From: Lacticaseibacillus sharpeae JCM 1186 = DSM 20505
GTDB lineage: Bacteria > Bacillota > Bacilli > Lactobacillales > Lactobacillaceae
Assembly (NCBI RefSeq): GCF_001436225.1
Contig: NZ_AYYO01000023.1
Location: 1 to 48,051, forward strand
Direction: 5' to 3'
Length of the DNA stretch: 48,051 nucleotides
A program made the translations under genes and the position numbers. The notes under the pieces were generated by a model. It saw nothing but the letters and a program-made list of their open reading frames with translations, was not told the origin of the DNA and did no database searches. Each line of letters opens with the position of its first letter. The first letter of the stretch is position 1. Shown here piece by piece: positions 33,731 through 42,074 of this stretch.

Positions 33731-34393
33731 TTACGCGAAAGCCTCCGGTAGTGCCGGCCGCGCGATGTAATAGCCCTGGCCACGGGAAATACCGATGCTA
33801 CGGGCGAGCTGCACGTCCGCCTCGTCCTCGATGCCTTCGAAGGTGAACAGCATCTGCTGGTCCTCGGCCCGGTTGAACCAAAAACGTAGAGCGGCGGCGA
33901 CTTCCGGTGCGGTTTGTTCGCCAAAGCGGCGCAAGTTCTGGATGGCGAACTTGATGGTGTTGACGTACGGCAGCATCTCTTTGATTTCCGCGTACGTGTT
34001 ATCGCTGCCCACATCGTCAATGGCCAGCAGCATCCCCGCTGACCGGTAGTGCACGCTCATCTGGCGCAGCACGTCGAAGTCGGGCGTCTCCACCAGTTCG
34101 ACGGTTAGCTGCCGCGGCAGCATGTGCTCGGCGACGTAGGTCGTGAGTGCGCGCATCATTTCCGGGTCGGCGAATTGCTGGTTGGTCAAATTGACGCTGA
34201 CCCGGTGGAAGTTGAGGTGCGTAATGGCCTGATCCAGGGTCGCAATCAGGGCGTCCGGCGTCAAGTCGAACGTGTCTGGTCGCAGCCACGCGTCCTTGTC
34301 TGGAACCCACTGCCGCAACAGTAATTCGTAGACAATGATGTGCTTAGTCTTGATGTTCGCGATTGGTTGCGCAAAGTAACGATATTGCGGCAT
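33731..34393 (-). CDS. Single-domain EAL protein (putative c-di-GMP phosphodiesterase)
   Basis: This 220-residue protein consists of an EAL domain alone. The EAL motif is varied to YELLLR with the Glu at residue 23. The other metal and catalytic positions can be traced: Asn in SVNLTNQQ, Glu in VELVETPD, the Asp pair in AIDDVGSDNT, Lys in TIKFAIQN (the usual following Asp is replaced), Glu in FEGIEDEAD and Gln in GQGYYIARP. Loop 6 (DFGTG in active enzymes) reads DVGSDN, so it could be a slow enzyme or a c-di-GMP receptor. No GGDEF cyclase gene is in the window. It has its own terminator. Confidence 0.85.
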   Translation of the reverse strand: MPQYRYFAQPIANIKTKHIIVYELLLRQWVPDKDAWLRPDTFDLTPDALIATLDQAITHLNFHRVSVNLTNQQFADPEMMRALTTYVAEHMLPRQLTVELVETPDFDVLRQMSVHYRSAGMLLAIDDVGSDNTYAEIKEMLPYVNTIKFAIQNLRRFGEQTAPEVAAALRFWFNRAEDQQMLFTFEGIEDEADVQLARSIGISRGQGYYIARPALPEAFA

Positions 34394-34467
34394 GCTCTCA
34401 CCTCGTTAATAGTTGTTATCTTAAGTGTAACGGAATGGGCGCAGCGATACCATCGCTTGGCGCAATT

Positions 34468-35604
34468 TTACTTGTTGTGGCTTGCCCGGTACGCCGCAAT
34501 GCGGGCCGCACGGGCATTGATCATGCCGCGGACGAACTCGCGAATTGGCACGTTGAGGTCGGCGGTATCGATGAGGTCCGTGAACGGCGCCGAGACGATG
34601 GTGTCATCTTTGCCCAGCAGCAGTTTCTGTGCGAATGTGGGGTCAAAGAGTAGCTGCTGGCCAATGGCAACGGCGTCGGCACTGGCCAAAACACCGGTGA
34701 CAGCCGCCCGGTTGCGCACGCCCCCAACGCCGATGAGCGGCATGCGGCCATCGAGTTCAGCGTGAACGTAGCTCAGCATCGACTGGTCCTGGTAGTTAGG
34801 GTCCTGGCTCTTACGCGTGTAGTTGTTCAGTGACAGGTGCAAGTAGTCCAGCGGCTGTTCGCGCAGCTGGTCGATGAGCCACAATGTGTCGGCGAAGCGA
34901 ATGCCTGGGGTTTCGAACTCCTCGGGCGAAATGCGATAGCCGACGATGAATGGCCGGTCGGCGTACTTGTCGACGGCGGCAAAGACGCTGGCGAGCAGCT
35001 CCTTGATGAAGCGGTAGCGATTCTCCAGACTGCCACCGTATTCGTCGGTGCGGCGGTTGGAGTGGGGGGAGAAGAACTGCTGGATCAGGTAGGTGTTGGC
35101 GCCATGCAACTCGATGCCGTCAAAACCCGCAGCAATTGCGCGGCGGGTGGCTTCCCCGAACGCAGCGGTCGTCGCGTGGATTTCGTCCACGGTCATTGCC
35201 CGCGGCGTTTCGGCATCGGGCCGCTCAGCTGGAACAGCGCTGGCGGAAACGGTTTGGACCCCAGACAGAGTGGCCTTATTCGTCATCCGGCCGCCGTGGA
35301 AAATCTGGATGATGGCCTTGGCCCCTTTGCTCTGGATACCCTTGGCCAGCGCCCGCAGTTCAGGTAGGTACAGGTCGTCTGCGATACTCAGCTCACCGGG
35401 CCACCCCTTGCCGCCGTCCTGGACGTTCGCGGCACCAGTGATAACGGCGCCGACACCCCCAGCACGGTTGGTGTAGTAGTCAATTTCATCACGAGTGACA
35501 GTCCCGTTGTAGAAACTCTGCTGGGTCGTCATTGGGGACATGAACAGGCGTTTGCGCAGGGTGACGCCCGATTTGAAATGCAGTGGTTCTGTGAATTCAG
35601 TCAT
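34468..35604 (-). CDS. NADH:flavin oxidoreductase of the Old Yellow Enzyme family
   Basis: This 378-residue FMN enzyme reduces activated double bonds of enones and similar electrophiles. The TIM-barrel shows IFHGGRMTNKAT near 100-111, the substrate-binding HGANTYLIQQFFSPHSNRRTDEYGG near 165-190 and the phosphate-binding VGGVRNR near 284. It lies 39 bp after the DJ-1/PfpI-like gene on the same strand, forming a two-gene unit whose promoter carries a palindrome. Together they suggest a response to reactive carbonyls or electrophiles. Confidence 0.9.
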   Translation of the reverse strand: MTEFTEPLHFKSGVTLRKRLFMSPMTTQQSFYNGTVTRDEIDYYTNRAGGVGAVITGAANVQDGGKGWPGELSIADDLYLPELRALAKGIQSKGAKAIIQIFHGGRMTNKATLSGVQTVSASAVPAERPDAETPRAMTVDEIHATTAAFGEATRRAIAAGFDGIELHGANTYLIQQFFSPHSNRRTDEYGGSLENRYRFIKELLASVFAAVDKYADRPFIVGYRISPEEFETPGIRFADTLWLIDQLREQPLDYLHLSLNNYTRKSQDPNYQDQSMLSYVHAELDGRMPLIGVGGVRNRAAVTGVLASADAVAIGQQLLFDPTFAQKLLLGKDDTIVSAPFTDLIDTADLNVPIREFVRGMINARAARIAAYRASHNK

Positions 35605-35643
35605 GGATTTTGCCTTCTTAATTAAGTTGATTGCACAAAGAAA

Positions 35644-36327
35644 TTACCTCTGGAGCGCCGCAATAACCGCAAGCCCCACACCACGTGCCGACTGCGGGTT
35701 CTGCCCCGTCACGAGGTGGCCGTCCGTGACAACGTGCTCCGTGTAGGCGGCAGACTTGCTGTAGTTGGCACCGGCTGCGCGCAGGGCGTCTTCAGCGAGG
35801 AATGGCACGGCGTCAGTTAACTTGTTGATGGTTTCTTCTTCATTGGTGAAGCCGGTCAGTTTTTTGCCGCTGATGAAATGCTGACCGTCTTGCTGCAACG
35901 CGAGTAGGCCCACAACCCCGTGGCATACAGCACTGATGATACCGCCGTGGGCGTAAATCTTGCGGGCGATTTCTGCCACCGCGGTGCTGTCTGGGAAGTC
36001 CCACATGGTGCCGTGACCGCCAGCGTAGTAAACGATGTCGTAATCATCCGGGTTAACTTGGTCAGGGCGCAGACTGTTAGCCAGGTTGCGCTGCCGGAAT
36101 TCAGGGTCGCCGTAGAAGTGCCAGCTAGTTTCATCGATGGCGTCAGCGGCGATGCTACCCGGATCGAGGGGCACGTAACCACCGCGGGGGCTGAGGTAAT
36201 CCACGTTGATGCCGTTATCCGCCATTACCTGGTGGAAGTGGGTGGCTTCACTCAGCCAGACGCCGGTGGGCCGCTTCAGGGAGCCGAATTGAGCCGTGTT
36301 GGTTACCACGATTAGTGCTTTAGTCAT
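35644..36327 (-). CDS. DJ-1/PfpI-family protein (Hsp31-like)
   Basis: This 227-residue protein belongs to the class I glutamine amidotransferase-like superfamily, Hsp31/YajL branch, whose members act as glyoxalases, deglycases or chaperones. The nucleophile elbow reads SAVCHGVVGLL (Cys near residue 130) and the oxyanion loop lies in YYAGGHGTMWDF. Start 36327 is preferred to 36333 because AAAGG then lies eight bases upstream. It is the first gene of a unit with the Old Yellow Enzyme gene. Confidence 0.87.
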   Translation of the reverse strand: MTKALIVVTNTAQFGSLKRPTGVWLSEATHFHQVMADNGINVDYLSPRGGYVPLDPGSIAADAIDETSWHFYGDPEFRQRNLANSLRPDQVNPDDYDIVYYAGGHGTMWDFPDSTAVAEIARKIYAHGGIISAVCHGVVGLLALQQDGQHFISGKKLTGFTNEEETINKLTDAVPFLAEDALRAAGANYSKSAAYTEHVVTDGHLVTGQNPQSARGVGLAVIAALQR

Positions 36328-36344
36328 GTACATTTCCTTTCGCT

Positions 36345-36359
36345 CTTACAATTTGTAAG
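36345..36359. promoter_or_regulatory. Perfect palindrome before the DJ-1/OYE operon
   Basis: The 15-mer CTTACAATTTGTAAG has seven-base arms and lies between the ribosome binding site and a possible -10 TACACT on the minus strand. This position suits a repressor of the MarR, HxlR or TetR type. The three-base gap between TTACA and TGTAA differs from the four-base gap of the BceR motif. Confidence 0.55.
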
Positions 36360-36475
36360 TCTAGTGTAAAATGGGAAACGCCAACTGGGTAAGGGACAAC
36401 TCAGCGGGTGTGTCCTAGTTGTTTGCGGTGTTATACTGAAGCCTGTAAATAACGAACGAACAAGGTGGGACGAAC

Positions 36476-36967
36476 ATGTATACTTTTACCCCAATTAATG
36501 ACGCGGAGACCGGGACGGCGGCGCTCGCAATCTATCAGGCTAACGCGGATTACTACCAAACGATTGGCGAACCCGCACCGACGATTCAGACGGTGCTGGA
36601 GGACGCTAAAGAATTGCCGCCCGCAATGCCGGCTAGTGCCAAACACTTCTGGCTCGTTAAGCAGGCGGGCAAGCCGGTGGCCGTGCTGGATCTGATTGAG
36701 GGCTACCCGGAGCAGGCCACGCTCTACATTGGCCTCCTCGAGGTGCGCGAACACGGTCAGGGCCATGGCCGCGGCATCATCACCCAGCTGGAACAGCAAC
36801 TGGGGACGCACGGTTATCAGCGCATTGAACTCGCGGTCGTGCACGCAAACAAGGACGCGGGGAAGTTCTGGACCGCGCTTGGCTTTGCGCTGTTGCGCCA
36901 GGTTGACGGTGAACTCAGCGCCGGCAACGAGCAGCTGCTCGACATCTATTCAAAAAAATTGGGTTAA
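36476..36967 (+). CDS. GNAT-family N-acetyltransferase
   Basis: This 163-residue acetyl-CoA-dependent acetyltransferase shows the fold order of the family: a central strand with PVAVLDLIEGYPEQATLYIGLLEV, then the acetyl-CoA pyrophosphate loop HGQGHGRGIITQLEQQL (near residues 91-107, matching the Q/RxxGxG/A motif), and the C-terminal VVHANKDAGKFWTALGF. The substrate is unknown. GGTGG lies upstream of the ATG. It is divergent from the DJ-1 gene and ends at a strong terminator. Confidence 0.88.
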   Translation: MYTFTPINDAETGTAALAIYQANADYYQTIGEPAPTIQTVLEDAKELPPAMPASAKHFWLVKQAGKPVAVLDLIEGYPEQATLYIGLLEVREHGQGHGRGIITQLEQQLGTHGYQRIELAVVHANKDAGKFWTALGFALLRQVDGELSAGNEQLLDIYSKKLG

Positions 36968-36972
36968 ACCAG

Positions 36973-37016
36973 GGCAGCCGCATTTCGGACAATCATCCGG
37001 GGTGCGGCTGTTTTTA
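36973..37016 (+). terminator. Terminator of the GNAT gene
   Basis: The arms CAGCCGCA and TGCGGCTG, with CGGA/TCCG inside, are followed by five T. Confidence 0.85.
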
Positions 37017-37027
37017 TGTGCGGCCAA

Positions 37028-37062
37028 ACAAAAAAGCAGCACGGTAAATTAACCGTGCTGCT
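37028..37062 (-). terminator. Terminator downstream of mmuP and the candidate RNA
   Basis: The eleven-base perfect arms are followed by six T on the minus strand. Confidence 0.88.
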
Positions 37063-37148
37063 GGTAAGCTATGTAGTGGCGAGCCTTAAGACCTTCTGAA
37101 CGGTTTCCCGCCGATCCGCTAACTCACCGGTATGGTTTGGCACCATAC
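37028..37148 (-). ncRNA. Candidate structured small RNA, about 115-120 nt
   Basis: Downstream of mmuP on the minus strand, a promoter-like pair TTGCTT (37182-37177), 18-bp spacer, TATGCT (37158-37153) precedes a region with several helices: GTATGGT/ACCATAC (37148-37142 with 37136-37130, perfect, five-base loop), GGTGAG/CTCGCC (37128-37123 with 37083-37078) enclosing a CGG/CCG hairpin, and a final eleven-base hairpin AGCAGCACGGT/ACCGTGCTGCT (37062-37035) followed by T. It could instead be the structured 3' end of mmuP mRNA. No known RNA family was recognised. Confidence 0.45.
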
Positions 37149-37203
37149 ACACAGCATAGCATGGCGTCCCTGCTAAAAGCAATAGCGGGGCGTCAACGTG
37201 CAG

Positions 37204-38592
37204 TTATTTGTTCGAGTCGCGCTTGCGCCATTTTTCGCGGCCATAATAAAAGGCATAGCAGGCGAGCACGAATGGCACCATGTAGTACAGCGATGGCCGC
37301 TGCGTGGGGTCGAAAACAATCAGCACGCACGACAGCAGGCTCATGATGAATGCCGCCCAGGGCACGATGGGGTACCACGGTGTGCGGTATTTCAGCTCAG
37401 CGACGGTGTGGCCACCGCGCAACCAAGACTTGCGGAAGTTGATTTCTGACAGGGCAATCACCATCCACACGATGACGACGGCCAGGCCAGAAATGGAGAC
37501 CAGCACGAGGTACACCGTGTCGGCGGCGATGACGCTGGAGAACAGGGCGAGAATCCCGCCGAGCATGCTCATGCACAGGGCAAGGAAGGGCACGCCGTGG
37601 CTGTTGGTGTGCGCGTATTTTTTGCTAATCATGCCCTCGTTCGCCAGTGACCACAGCATGCGCGTCGAGGCGTAGAGGCCGGAGTTGGCGGCGGACATGA
37701 TGGCCGTCAGCACGACGAAGTTCATGATGTCACCGGCGAAGGGCAGGCCGATGCTATTGAAAACGAGGACGAAGGGACTCTGGGTGACACCCGCCTTTTG
37801 CCACGGAATCAGCGCGGCCATGACGAAGATGCTGCCGATGAAGAAGATAACCAAGCGCAAGAGTGTGGTGCGGATGGCCTTGGGGATGTTGTGCTCCGGG
37901 TCCTTGGTCTCGCCGTCCGTGACCCCGATGAGTTCGGTGCCGGAGAAGGCGAAGTTCACCGTCAGCATGGTGGTGAAGACGCCCTTGAAGCCAGTGGGGA
38001 ACAGCCCGTCTTTGAACAGATTCGTCAGTCCGGGTGCCTTGCTGTAGCCGTGAATGTGGAGCACACCGACGATTGCCAGCAGCCCGAGCACGATGAACGC
38101 GACGATGGCGACCACCTTGATGCTGGAGAACCAGAACTCGGCCTCGGCGAAGAAGCGCACGGACAACGCGTTGACGGTGAAAATCACGACCATGAACAGC
38201 AGGCTCCAGATCCACGTTGGCGTGTGCGGGAACCACGTCTTCATGATGAGCCCCGCCGCGGTGAATTCCGACCCGAGCGCGACCGTCCACGTCAGCCAGT
38301 ACAAGATGGCGGTGGTGAATCCGGTGCCGGGCCCGATGAACTTGTCGGCATAAACGTGGAATGAGCCGGTTTGCGGCATCGCAACGGATAATTCGCCCAG
38401 ACACAGCATGACGAGGTAGACGACGACCGCGCCGATGCCGTACGCGAGGATGGTGCCGACCGGGCCGGCCTGGTTGATGGTGTAGCCAGAACTCAGGAAC
38501 AATCCGGTCCCGATAACGCCGCCGAGCGAAATCATCAGGAGGTGCCGCGATTCCATTTTACGTTCCAGCTTGGTATGTGGTTCTTGTGCCAT
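37204..38592 (-). CDS. mmuP: APC-superfamily amino acid permease, probable S-methylmethionine permease
   Basis: This 462-residue transporter has twelve predicted helices and the family start [31 protein letters not shown], matching the AAT/LysP-MmuP branch of proton-coupled permeases. Position supports the substrate: the homocysteine S-methyltransferase gene starts divergently 156 bp away, as in mmuPM operons elsewhere. S-methylmethionine taken up here would donate a methyl group to homocysteine. A lysine or other amino acid substrate is possible on sequence alone. Confidence 0.78.
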   Translation of the reverse strand: MAQEPHTKLERKMESRHLLMISLGGVIGTGLFLSSGYTINQAGPVGTILAYGIGAVVVYLVMLCLGELSVAMPQTGSFHVYADKFIGPGTGFTTAILYWLTWTVALGSEFTAAGLIMKTWFPHTPTWIWSLLFMVVIFTVNALSVRFFAEAEFWFSSIKVVAIVAFIVLGLLAIVGVLHIHGYSKAPGLTNLFKDGLFPTGFKGVFTTMLTVNFAFSGTELIGVTDGETKDPEHNIPKAIRTTLLRLVIFFIGSIFVMAALIPWQKAGVTQSPFVLVFNSIGLPFAGDIMNFVVLTAIMSAANSGLYASTRMLWSLANEGMISKKYAHTNSHGVPFLALCMSMLGGILALFSSVIAADTVYLVLVSISGLAVVIVWMVIALSEINFRKSWLRGGHTVAELKYRTPWYPIVPWAAFIMSLLSCVLIVFDPTQRPSLYYMVPFVLACYAFYYGREKWRKRDSNK

Positions 38593-38748
38593 ATATGCCT
38601 CCGAAATATGTAAGAATTGATAGAAAATTTGCGTGACAGACTAGATTAGATTAACATTAACCGATAGTTAAGAACAGAGCGAAGTTGCTCGGTGCCGCGC
38701 TAAATGGTCCGTGCCGGGTAACTGCAAATGATTACTGGAGGCAACTAC

Positions 38749-39702
38749 ATGCAAAATCCGCTGGGCAACTTGTTAGATCAGCAGCAATATTTAGTTAATG
38801 ATGGCGCGATGGGCACGGAATTGGAGAAGCACGGCGTCGACACCAATAACGCGTTGTGGTCAGCGATGGCACTGCTGAAGAATCCTGAAGCCGTAATCGC
38901 GGTGCACCGCAGCTATTTCGAAGCCGGCGCGAACATCGCGACCACTGACTCATACCAGGCTAACCCGCAAGCCTTCGCTAAGTTAGGCCTCACCGAGCAG
39001 CAAAGTGACGACCTGATTCGCCAGACCGTGCAGCTGGCCAGTGCGGCGCGCGATGAATACTTGGCGAACTTGACCACCGTGCAGCGTTTCAGTCAGGCGC
39101 GCAACCTGCTGATTGCCGGTAGCGTGGGCCCTTACGGCACGTTCCTGGCTGACGGGAGCGAGTATACGGGTGCGTACGACTTGACCGCGGACGCGTATCA
39201 GGACTTCCACTGGCGGCGCATGGCACTGCTCGAACGCGCCGGCGCGGATCTGTTCGCGCTGGAGACCATGCCGAACTTCGCGGAGATCAAGGCGCTGTGT
39301 GCCTTGCTCAAAGACGAGTTCCCCGAGATGACCGCGTGGGTGTCTTTGTCTATCGGTACGAATCAAGACAAGCTGGCAGACGGCACGCCGCTTGCGGATG
39401 TTGTTGAATTTTTGAACGATCAGCGGCAAGTAGTTGCGCTGGGCATCAACTGCACGTCCATGAACAACGTGACGTCGGCACTGCGGGTGATTAGCGCCCA
39501 CACCGCTAAGCCAATCATCGTGTACCCGAACAACGGCGACATTTATGACCCGACCGACAAGAGCTGGCAGGTGAACCCCGAAGCGGCGACCTTCAGTGAT
39601 TTGGTGCCCGAATGGGTGGCCAACGGGGCCCGCATCGTGGGTGGTTGCTGCCGAACGACGCCAGCGGACGTGGCGGAGATTAAGCAGGCACTGTTCAAAT
39701 AA
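38749..39702 (+). CDS. mmuM: Homocysteine S-methyltransferase
   Basis: MmuM makes methionine from homocysteine with S-methylmethionine (or SAM) as methyl donor. The zinc ligands are visible: Cys in LGINCTSMNNV (near residue 233) and the Cys pair in IVGGCCRTTP (near 298-299). The substrate-loop start VNDGAMGTELEKHGVD lies at residues 18-33. Start 38749 follows GGAGG; the upstream ATG at 38728 would add seven residues and has no ribosome binding site. The 317-residue length is normal. Confidence 0.92.
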   Translation: MQNPLGNLLDQQQYLVNDGAMGTELEKHGVDTNNALWSAMALLKNPEAVIAVHRSYFEAGANIATTDSYQANPQAFAKLGLTEQQSDDLIRQTVQLASAARDEYLANLTTVQRFSQARNLLIAGSVGPYGTFLADGSEYTGAYDLTADAYQDFHWRRMALLERAGADLFALETMPNFAEIKALCALLKDEFPEMTAWVSLSIGTNQDKLADGTPLADVVEFLNDQRQVVALGINCTSMNNVTSALRVISAHTAKPIIVYPNNGDIYDPTDKSWQVNPEAATFSDLVPEWVANGARIVGGCCRTTPADVAEIKQALFK

Positions 39703-39712
39703 ACAGTAATCC

Positions 39713-39749
39713 GGAACCGTTCAGCGATATTGTGGCTGAACGGTTTTTA
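39713..39749 (+). terminator. Terminator of mmuM
   Basis: The eleven-base arms AACCGTTCAGC and GCTGAACGGTT are followed by T. Confidence 0.87.
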
Positions 39750-39793
39750 TATGGGGTAAAAGCCGAATGATGTGGCTAATTTAAAAACTATTT

Positions 39794-39895
39794 GCGAACC
39801 GCAAAAGATTTCGTTCGGGTTTGACAATAACCACGAACACCGGTATAGTACTCTATTGGTGTGAACGATAGCTATCTCGTTCGCAATAATGTTCG
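39794..39895. promoter_or_regulatory. Cluster of six CGAAC/GTTCG half-sites at the guaC promoter
   Basis: CGAAC-type cores occur at 39795, 39813 (inverted, within GTTCGGGTTT), 39834, 39863 (GAACG), 39879 (inverted) and 39891 (inverted). GTTCGGGTTT is identical to the core of the purA PurBoxes. The pair at 39863-39883 forms a dyad, GAACGA and TCGTTC around eight bases. PurR control is inferred; the downstream sites would lie in the transcribed leader. Confidence 0.5.
39821..39849 (+). promoter_or_regulatory. guaC promoter
   Basis: A consensus -35 TTGACA (39821-39826) and a -10 TATAGT (39844-39849) are exactly 17 bp apart. This is the best promoter in the window, and it is overlapped by PurBox-like cores. 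Confidence 0.85.
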
Positions 39896-39919
39896 TCTTT
39901 TAGTGATGGAGGACCCCTA

Positions 39920-40897
39920 ATGCAAATTTTTGACTACGAAGATATCCAGTTGATTCCGAATAAGTGTGTGGTGCGCAGCCGCAAAGAAGTGGATACGTCC
40001 ATTAAGTTCGGCCCCCGGACGTTCAAGATTCCGGTTGTACCCGCGAACATGCAGACGATTATTGACGAACCACTGGCAATCTGGCTGGCGGAACACGACT
40101 ACTTCTACGTCATGCACCGGTTCACGCCGGAAACCCGCGCTGATTTCGTGGCGGACATGCACAAGCGGGGTCTCTTCGCGTCAATCTCCGTGGGGGTCAA
40201 ACCCGGTGAGTTCGGCTTCATCCAGCAGCTGGAAGAACAGAAGCTTGTGCCTGAATACATCACCATCGACATCGCGCACGGCCACTCCCAGGTCGTGATC
40301 GACATGATTCACCACATCAAATTGCACCTGCCCGACACGTTCGTGATTGCCGGGAACGTCGGGACGCCAGAGGGTGTGCGGGAACTGGAGAACGCTGGTG
40401 CGGACGCCACCAAGGTCGGTATCGGCCCCGGTAAGGTCTGCATCACGAAGCTCAAGACCGGCTTTGGGACTGGGGGCTGGCAGCTTGCTGCCCTACGCTG
40501 GTGCGCGAAGGCCGCCAGCAAGCCCGTCATCGCGGATGGCGGGATTCGTAACAACGGCGACATCGCCAAGTCCGTCCGGTTCGGCGCCAGCATGTGCATG
40601 ATCGGCTCGCTCTTCGCCGGCCACGTGGAAACCCCGGGTAAGAAGGTTGAAGTCGACGGCGAATTGTTCCAGGAATACTACGGCTCCGCATCCCAGTACC
40701 AGAAGAATTCGCACCATAACGTTGAGGGGAAGAAAATTTTGCTGCCAGTGAAGGGCAAGATTGCTGACACCTTGACCGAGATGCAGGAAGACCTGCAGAG
40801 TTCCGTTTCCTATGCCGGGGGCCGCGACCTCAGCGCCTTGCGGAAGGTGGACTACGTAATCGTGAAGAATTCCATCTTCAACGGGGACCAATATTAA
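39920..40897 (+). CDS. guaC: GMP reductase
   Basis: GuaC converts GMP to IMP with NADPH, returning guanine nucleotides to the adenine branch. The 325-residue TIM-barrel has the IMPDH/GMPR nucleotide loop [12 protein letters not shown] (catalytic Cys near residue 174), [16 protein letters not shown] near 206-221 and YYGSASQYQ near 254, all as in the short Firmicutes GuaC type; no CBS domains are present. GGAGG precedes the start. Its promoter carries cores shared with purA, so the two steps acting on IMP and AMP supply may be controlled together. Confidence 0.95.
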   Translation: MQIFDYEDIQLIPNKCVVRSRKEVDTSIKFGPRTFKIPVVPANMQTIIDEPLAIWLAEHDYFYVMHRFTPETRADFVADMHKRGLFASISVGVKPGEFGFIQQLEEQKLVPEYITIDIAHGHSQVVIDMIHHIKLHLPDTFVIAGNVGTPEGVRELENAGADATKVGIGPGKVCITKLKTGFGTGGWQLAALRWCAKAASKPVIADGGIRNNGDIAKSVRFGASMCMIGSLFAGHVETPGKKVEVDGELFQEYYGSASQYQKNSHHNVEGKKILLPVKGKIADTLTEMQEDLQSSVSYAGGRDLSALRKVDYVIVKNSIFNGDQY

Positions 40898-40908
40898 TTC
40901 GTGAATGA

Positions 40909-40948
40909 CACGCGCACCGTTTGTTTCGGCAAATGGCGCGCGTTTTTC
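40909..40948 (+). terminator. Terminator of guaC
   Basis: An imperfect hairpin with ACGCGC/GCGCGT outer and TTTG/CAAA inner arms is followed by five T. Confidence 0.75.
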
Positions 40949-40968
40949 TATATATGTATATACAAATC

Positions 40969-40997
40969 TTGAAGTGGAGGCGGTTTCACCCTATAAT
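40969..40997 (+). promoter_or_regulatory. Promoter of the fructokinase gene
   Basis: TTGAAG (40969-40974), a 17-bp spacer and a perfect TATAAT (40992-40997) lie 16 bp before GAGGTGAT. Confidence 0.75.
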
Positions 40998-41026
40998 TTA
41001 GTTAATAACTAGATGAGGTGATTATT

Positions 41027-41899
41027 GTGAGTTACGTACTGGGCATTATTGAGGCCGGCGGGACGAAATTCGTCCTGGCGACAGCGGACGCGGATTACAA
41101 CATTTTGCAAAAGAAGCGGATTTCCACGGAGACGCCGGCAGTGACCTTGGCGCACTGCATCGACTTCTTCAAGGCTAACCCCGTGGATGCGATTGGCTTG
41201 GGCTCGTTCGGTCCCATCGGTATTAAGCAGGGGACACAGGATTACGGCCATATCCTCGCCACCCCCAAGCCGGGCTGGGCGGGCACGGACATGGTCGGCA
41301 CGTTAACGGACGCGCTGCACGTGCCGGTGTTCTTCACCACCGACGTCAACGCCTCGGTTTACGGCGAGTACATCGCGGGCGCGGCGAAGGATGTCGACTC
41401 GGCGGTGTACTTCACCATCGGCACCGGGATTGGTGGCGGCGCGATTCAAGACGGCCAGTTCGTCGGCGGCCACGCGCACCTCGAGATGGGGCACGCGCCG
41501 GTCATGCTGCACCCTGATGATCACTTCGCCGGGGGCTGTCCGTTCCACGGCAACCGCTGCTTTGAAGGTGTTGCGGCGGGGCCGACGATTGAGCTGCGGA
41601 CGGGCGAGAAGGGCGAGAACCTGGACCGCGACAACCCCGTGTTTGACTACATCGATTACTACGCGGCGCAGATGGCGTGGAATGCATACCTGAACCTGGC
41701 GCCCGAGAAGATTATCTTCGGCGGTTCGGTCATCAGTGAAGACGACATGCCGCGCGTGCGGGCGTACTTCGACCAGCTGAACAACGGCTACGTCCAGGTG
41801 CCAGAAGAACTCATCGTCCACAGCCACTTCCCGGACAACGCGAGTGCGACCGTGGGTGATTTCGCGCTGGCGGAAGCGGCGCTGAAGGCAGCAAATTAA
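41027..41899 (+). CDS. scrK: ROK-family fructokinase
   Basis: This 290-residue sugar kinase phosphorylates fructose (and probably mannose) with ATP. Features are the phosphate loop GIIEAGGTKFVLA (near residues 4-16), TDVNASVYGEY near 105, TIGTGIGGGAI near 132, and the zinc-binding ROK segment with HLEMGHAPV (near 152-160), CPFHGNRC and EGVAAGP. It begins with GTG at 41027, nine bases after GAGGTG; the ATT before it is not a start. It is monocistronic with a consensus promoter and is not linked to a sucrose PTS here. Confidence 0.9.
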   Translation: MSYVLGIIEAGGTKFVLATADADYNILQKKRISTETPAVTLAHCIDFFKANPVDAIGLGSFGPIGIKQGTQDYGHILATPKPGWAGTDMVGTLTDALHVPVFFTTDVNASVYGEYIAGAAKDVDSAVYFTIGTGIGGGAIQDGQFVGGHAHLEMGHAPVMLHPDDHFAGGCPFHGNRCFEGVAAGPTIELRTGEKGENLDRDNPVFDYIDYYAAQMAWNAYLNLAPEKIIFGGSVISEDDMPRVRAYFDQLNNGYVQVPEELIVHSHFPDNASATVGDFALAEAALKAAN

Positions 41900-41913
41900 A
41901 ATCAAATTTTCCA

Positions 41914-41945
41914 TAGGAGGTCCGTCGCTGACGGCCTCTTTTTTT
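41914..41945 (+). terminator. Terminator of the fructokinase gene
   Basis: The arms GAGG-CCGTC and GACGG-CCTC, with a one-base bulge, are followed by seven T. Confidence 0.82.
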
Positions 41946-41974
41946 GCGCACCAGTAAAGTTTCCCTAAAGTCAT

Positions 41975-42010
41975 TTGCAATTCTTGAGTGTACTAACTAC
42001 AATAGTACAC
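41975..42010 (+). promoter_or_regulatory. Promoter and operator of the GntR-ABC operon
   Basis: TTGCAA (41975-41980), a 17-bp spacer and TACAAT (41998-42003) form the promoter. A perfect inverted repeat, GTGTACTA (41988-41995) and TAGTACAC (42003-42010) with seven bases between, covers the -10. This is the expected site for autorepression by the GntR/YtrA-type regulator. Confidence 0.8.
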
Positions 42011-42074
42011 GTAAGGGTGTTAATTGACTTGCTCCGTGAACAGGAGATTCACGGCGGCGAATGGAGGGATGAGA

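Noticed and set aside
36346-36358. TTACAATTTGTAA read as a second BceR site
   Set aside because: The gap is three rather than four bases, and the downstream genes are electrophile detoxification enzymes rather than a peptide transporter.
38641-38748. GGTGCCGCG-like stretch upstream of mmuM resembling part of a T-box antiterminator
   Set aside because: The T-box core GGGTGGNACCGCG is not matched, the leader is too short for a specifier stem, and no terminator hairpin lies before the start codon.
39850-39919. guaC leader considered as a purine riboswitch
   Set aside because: The conserved purine aptamer loops and three-way junction are absent; the repeated CGAAC cores fit DNA-binding sites better.
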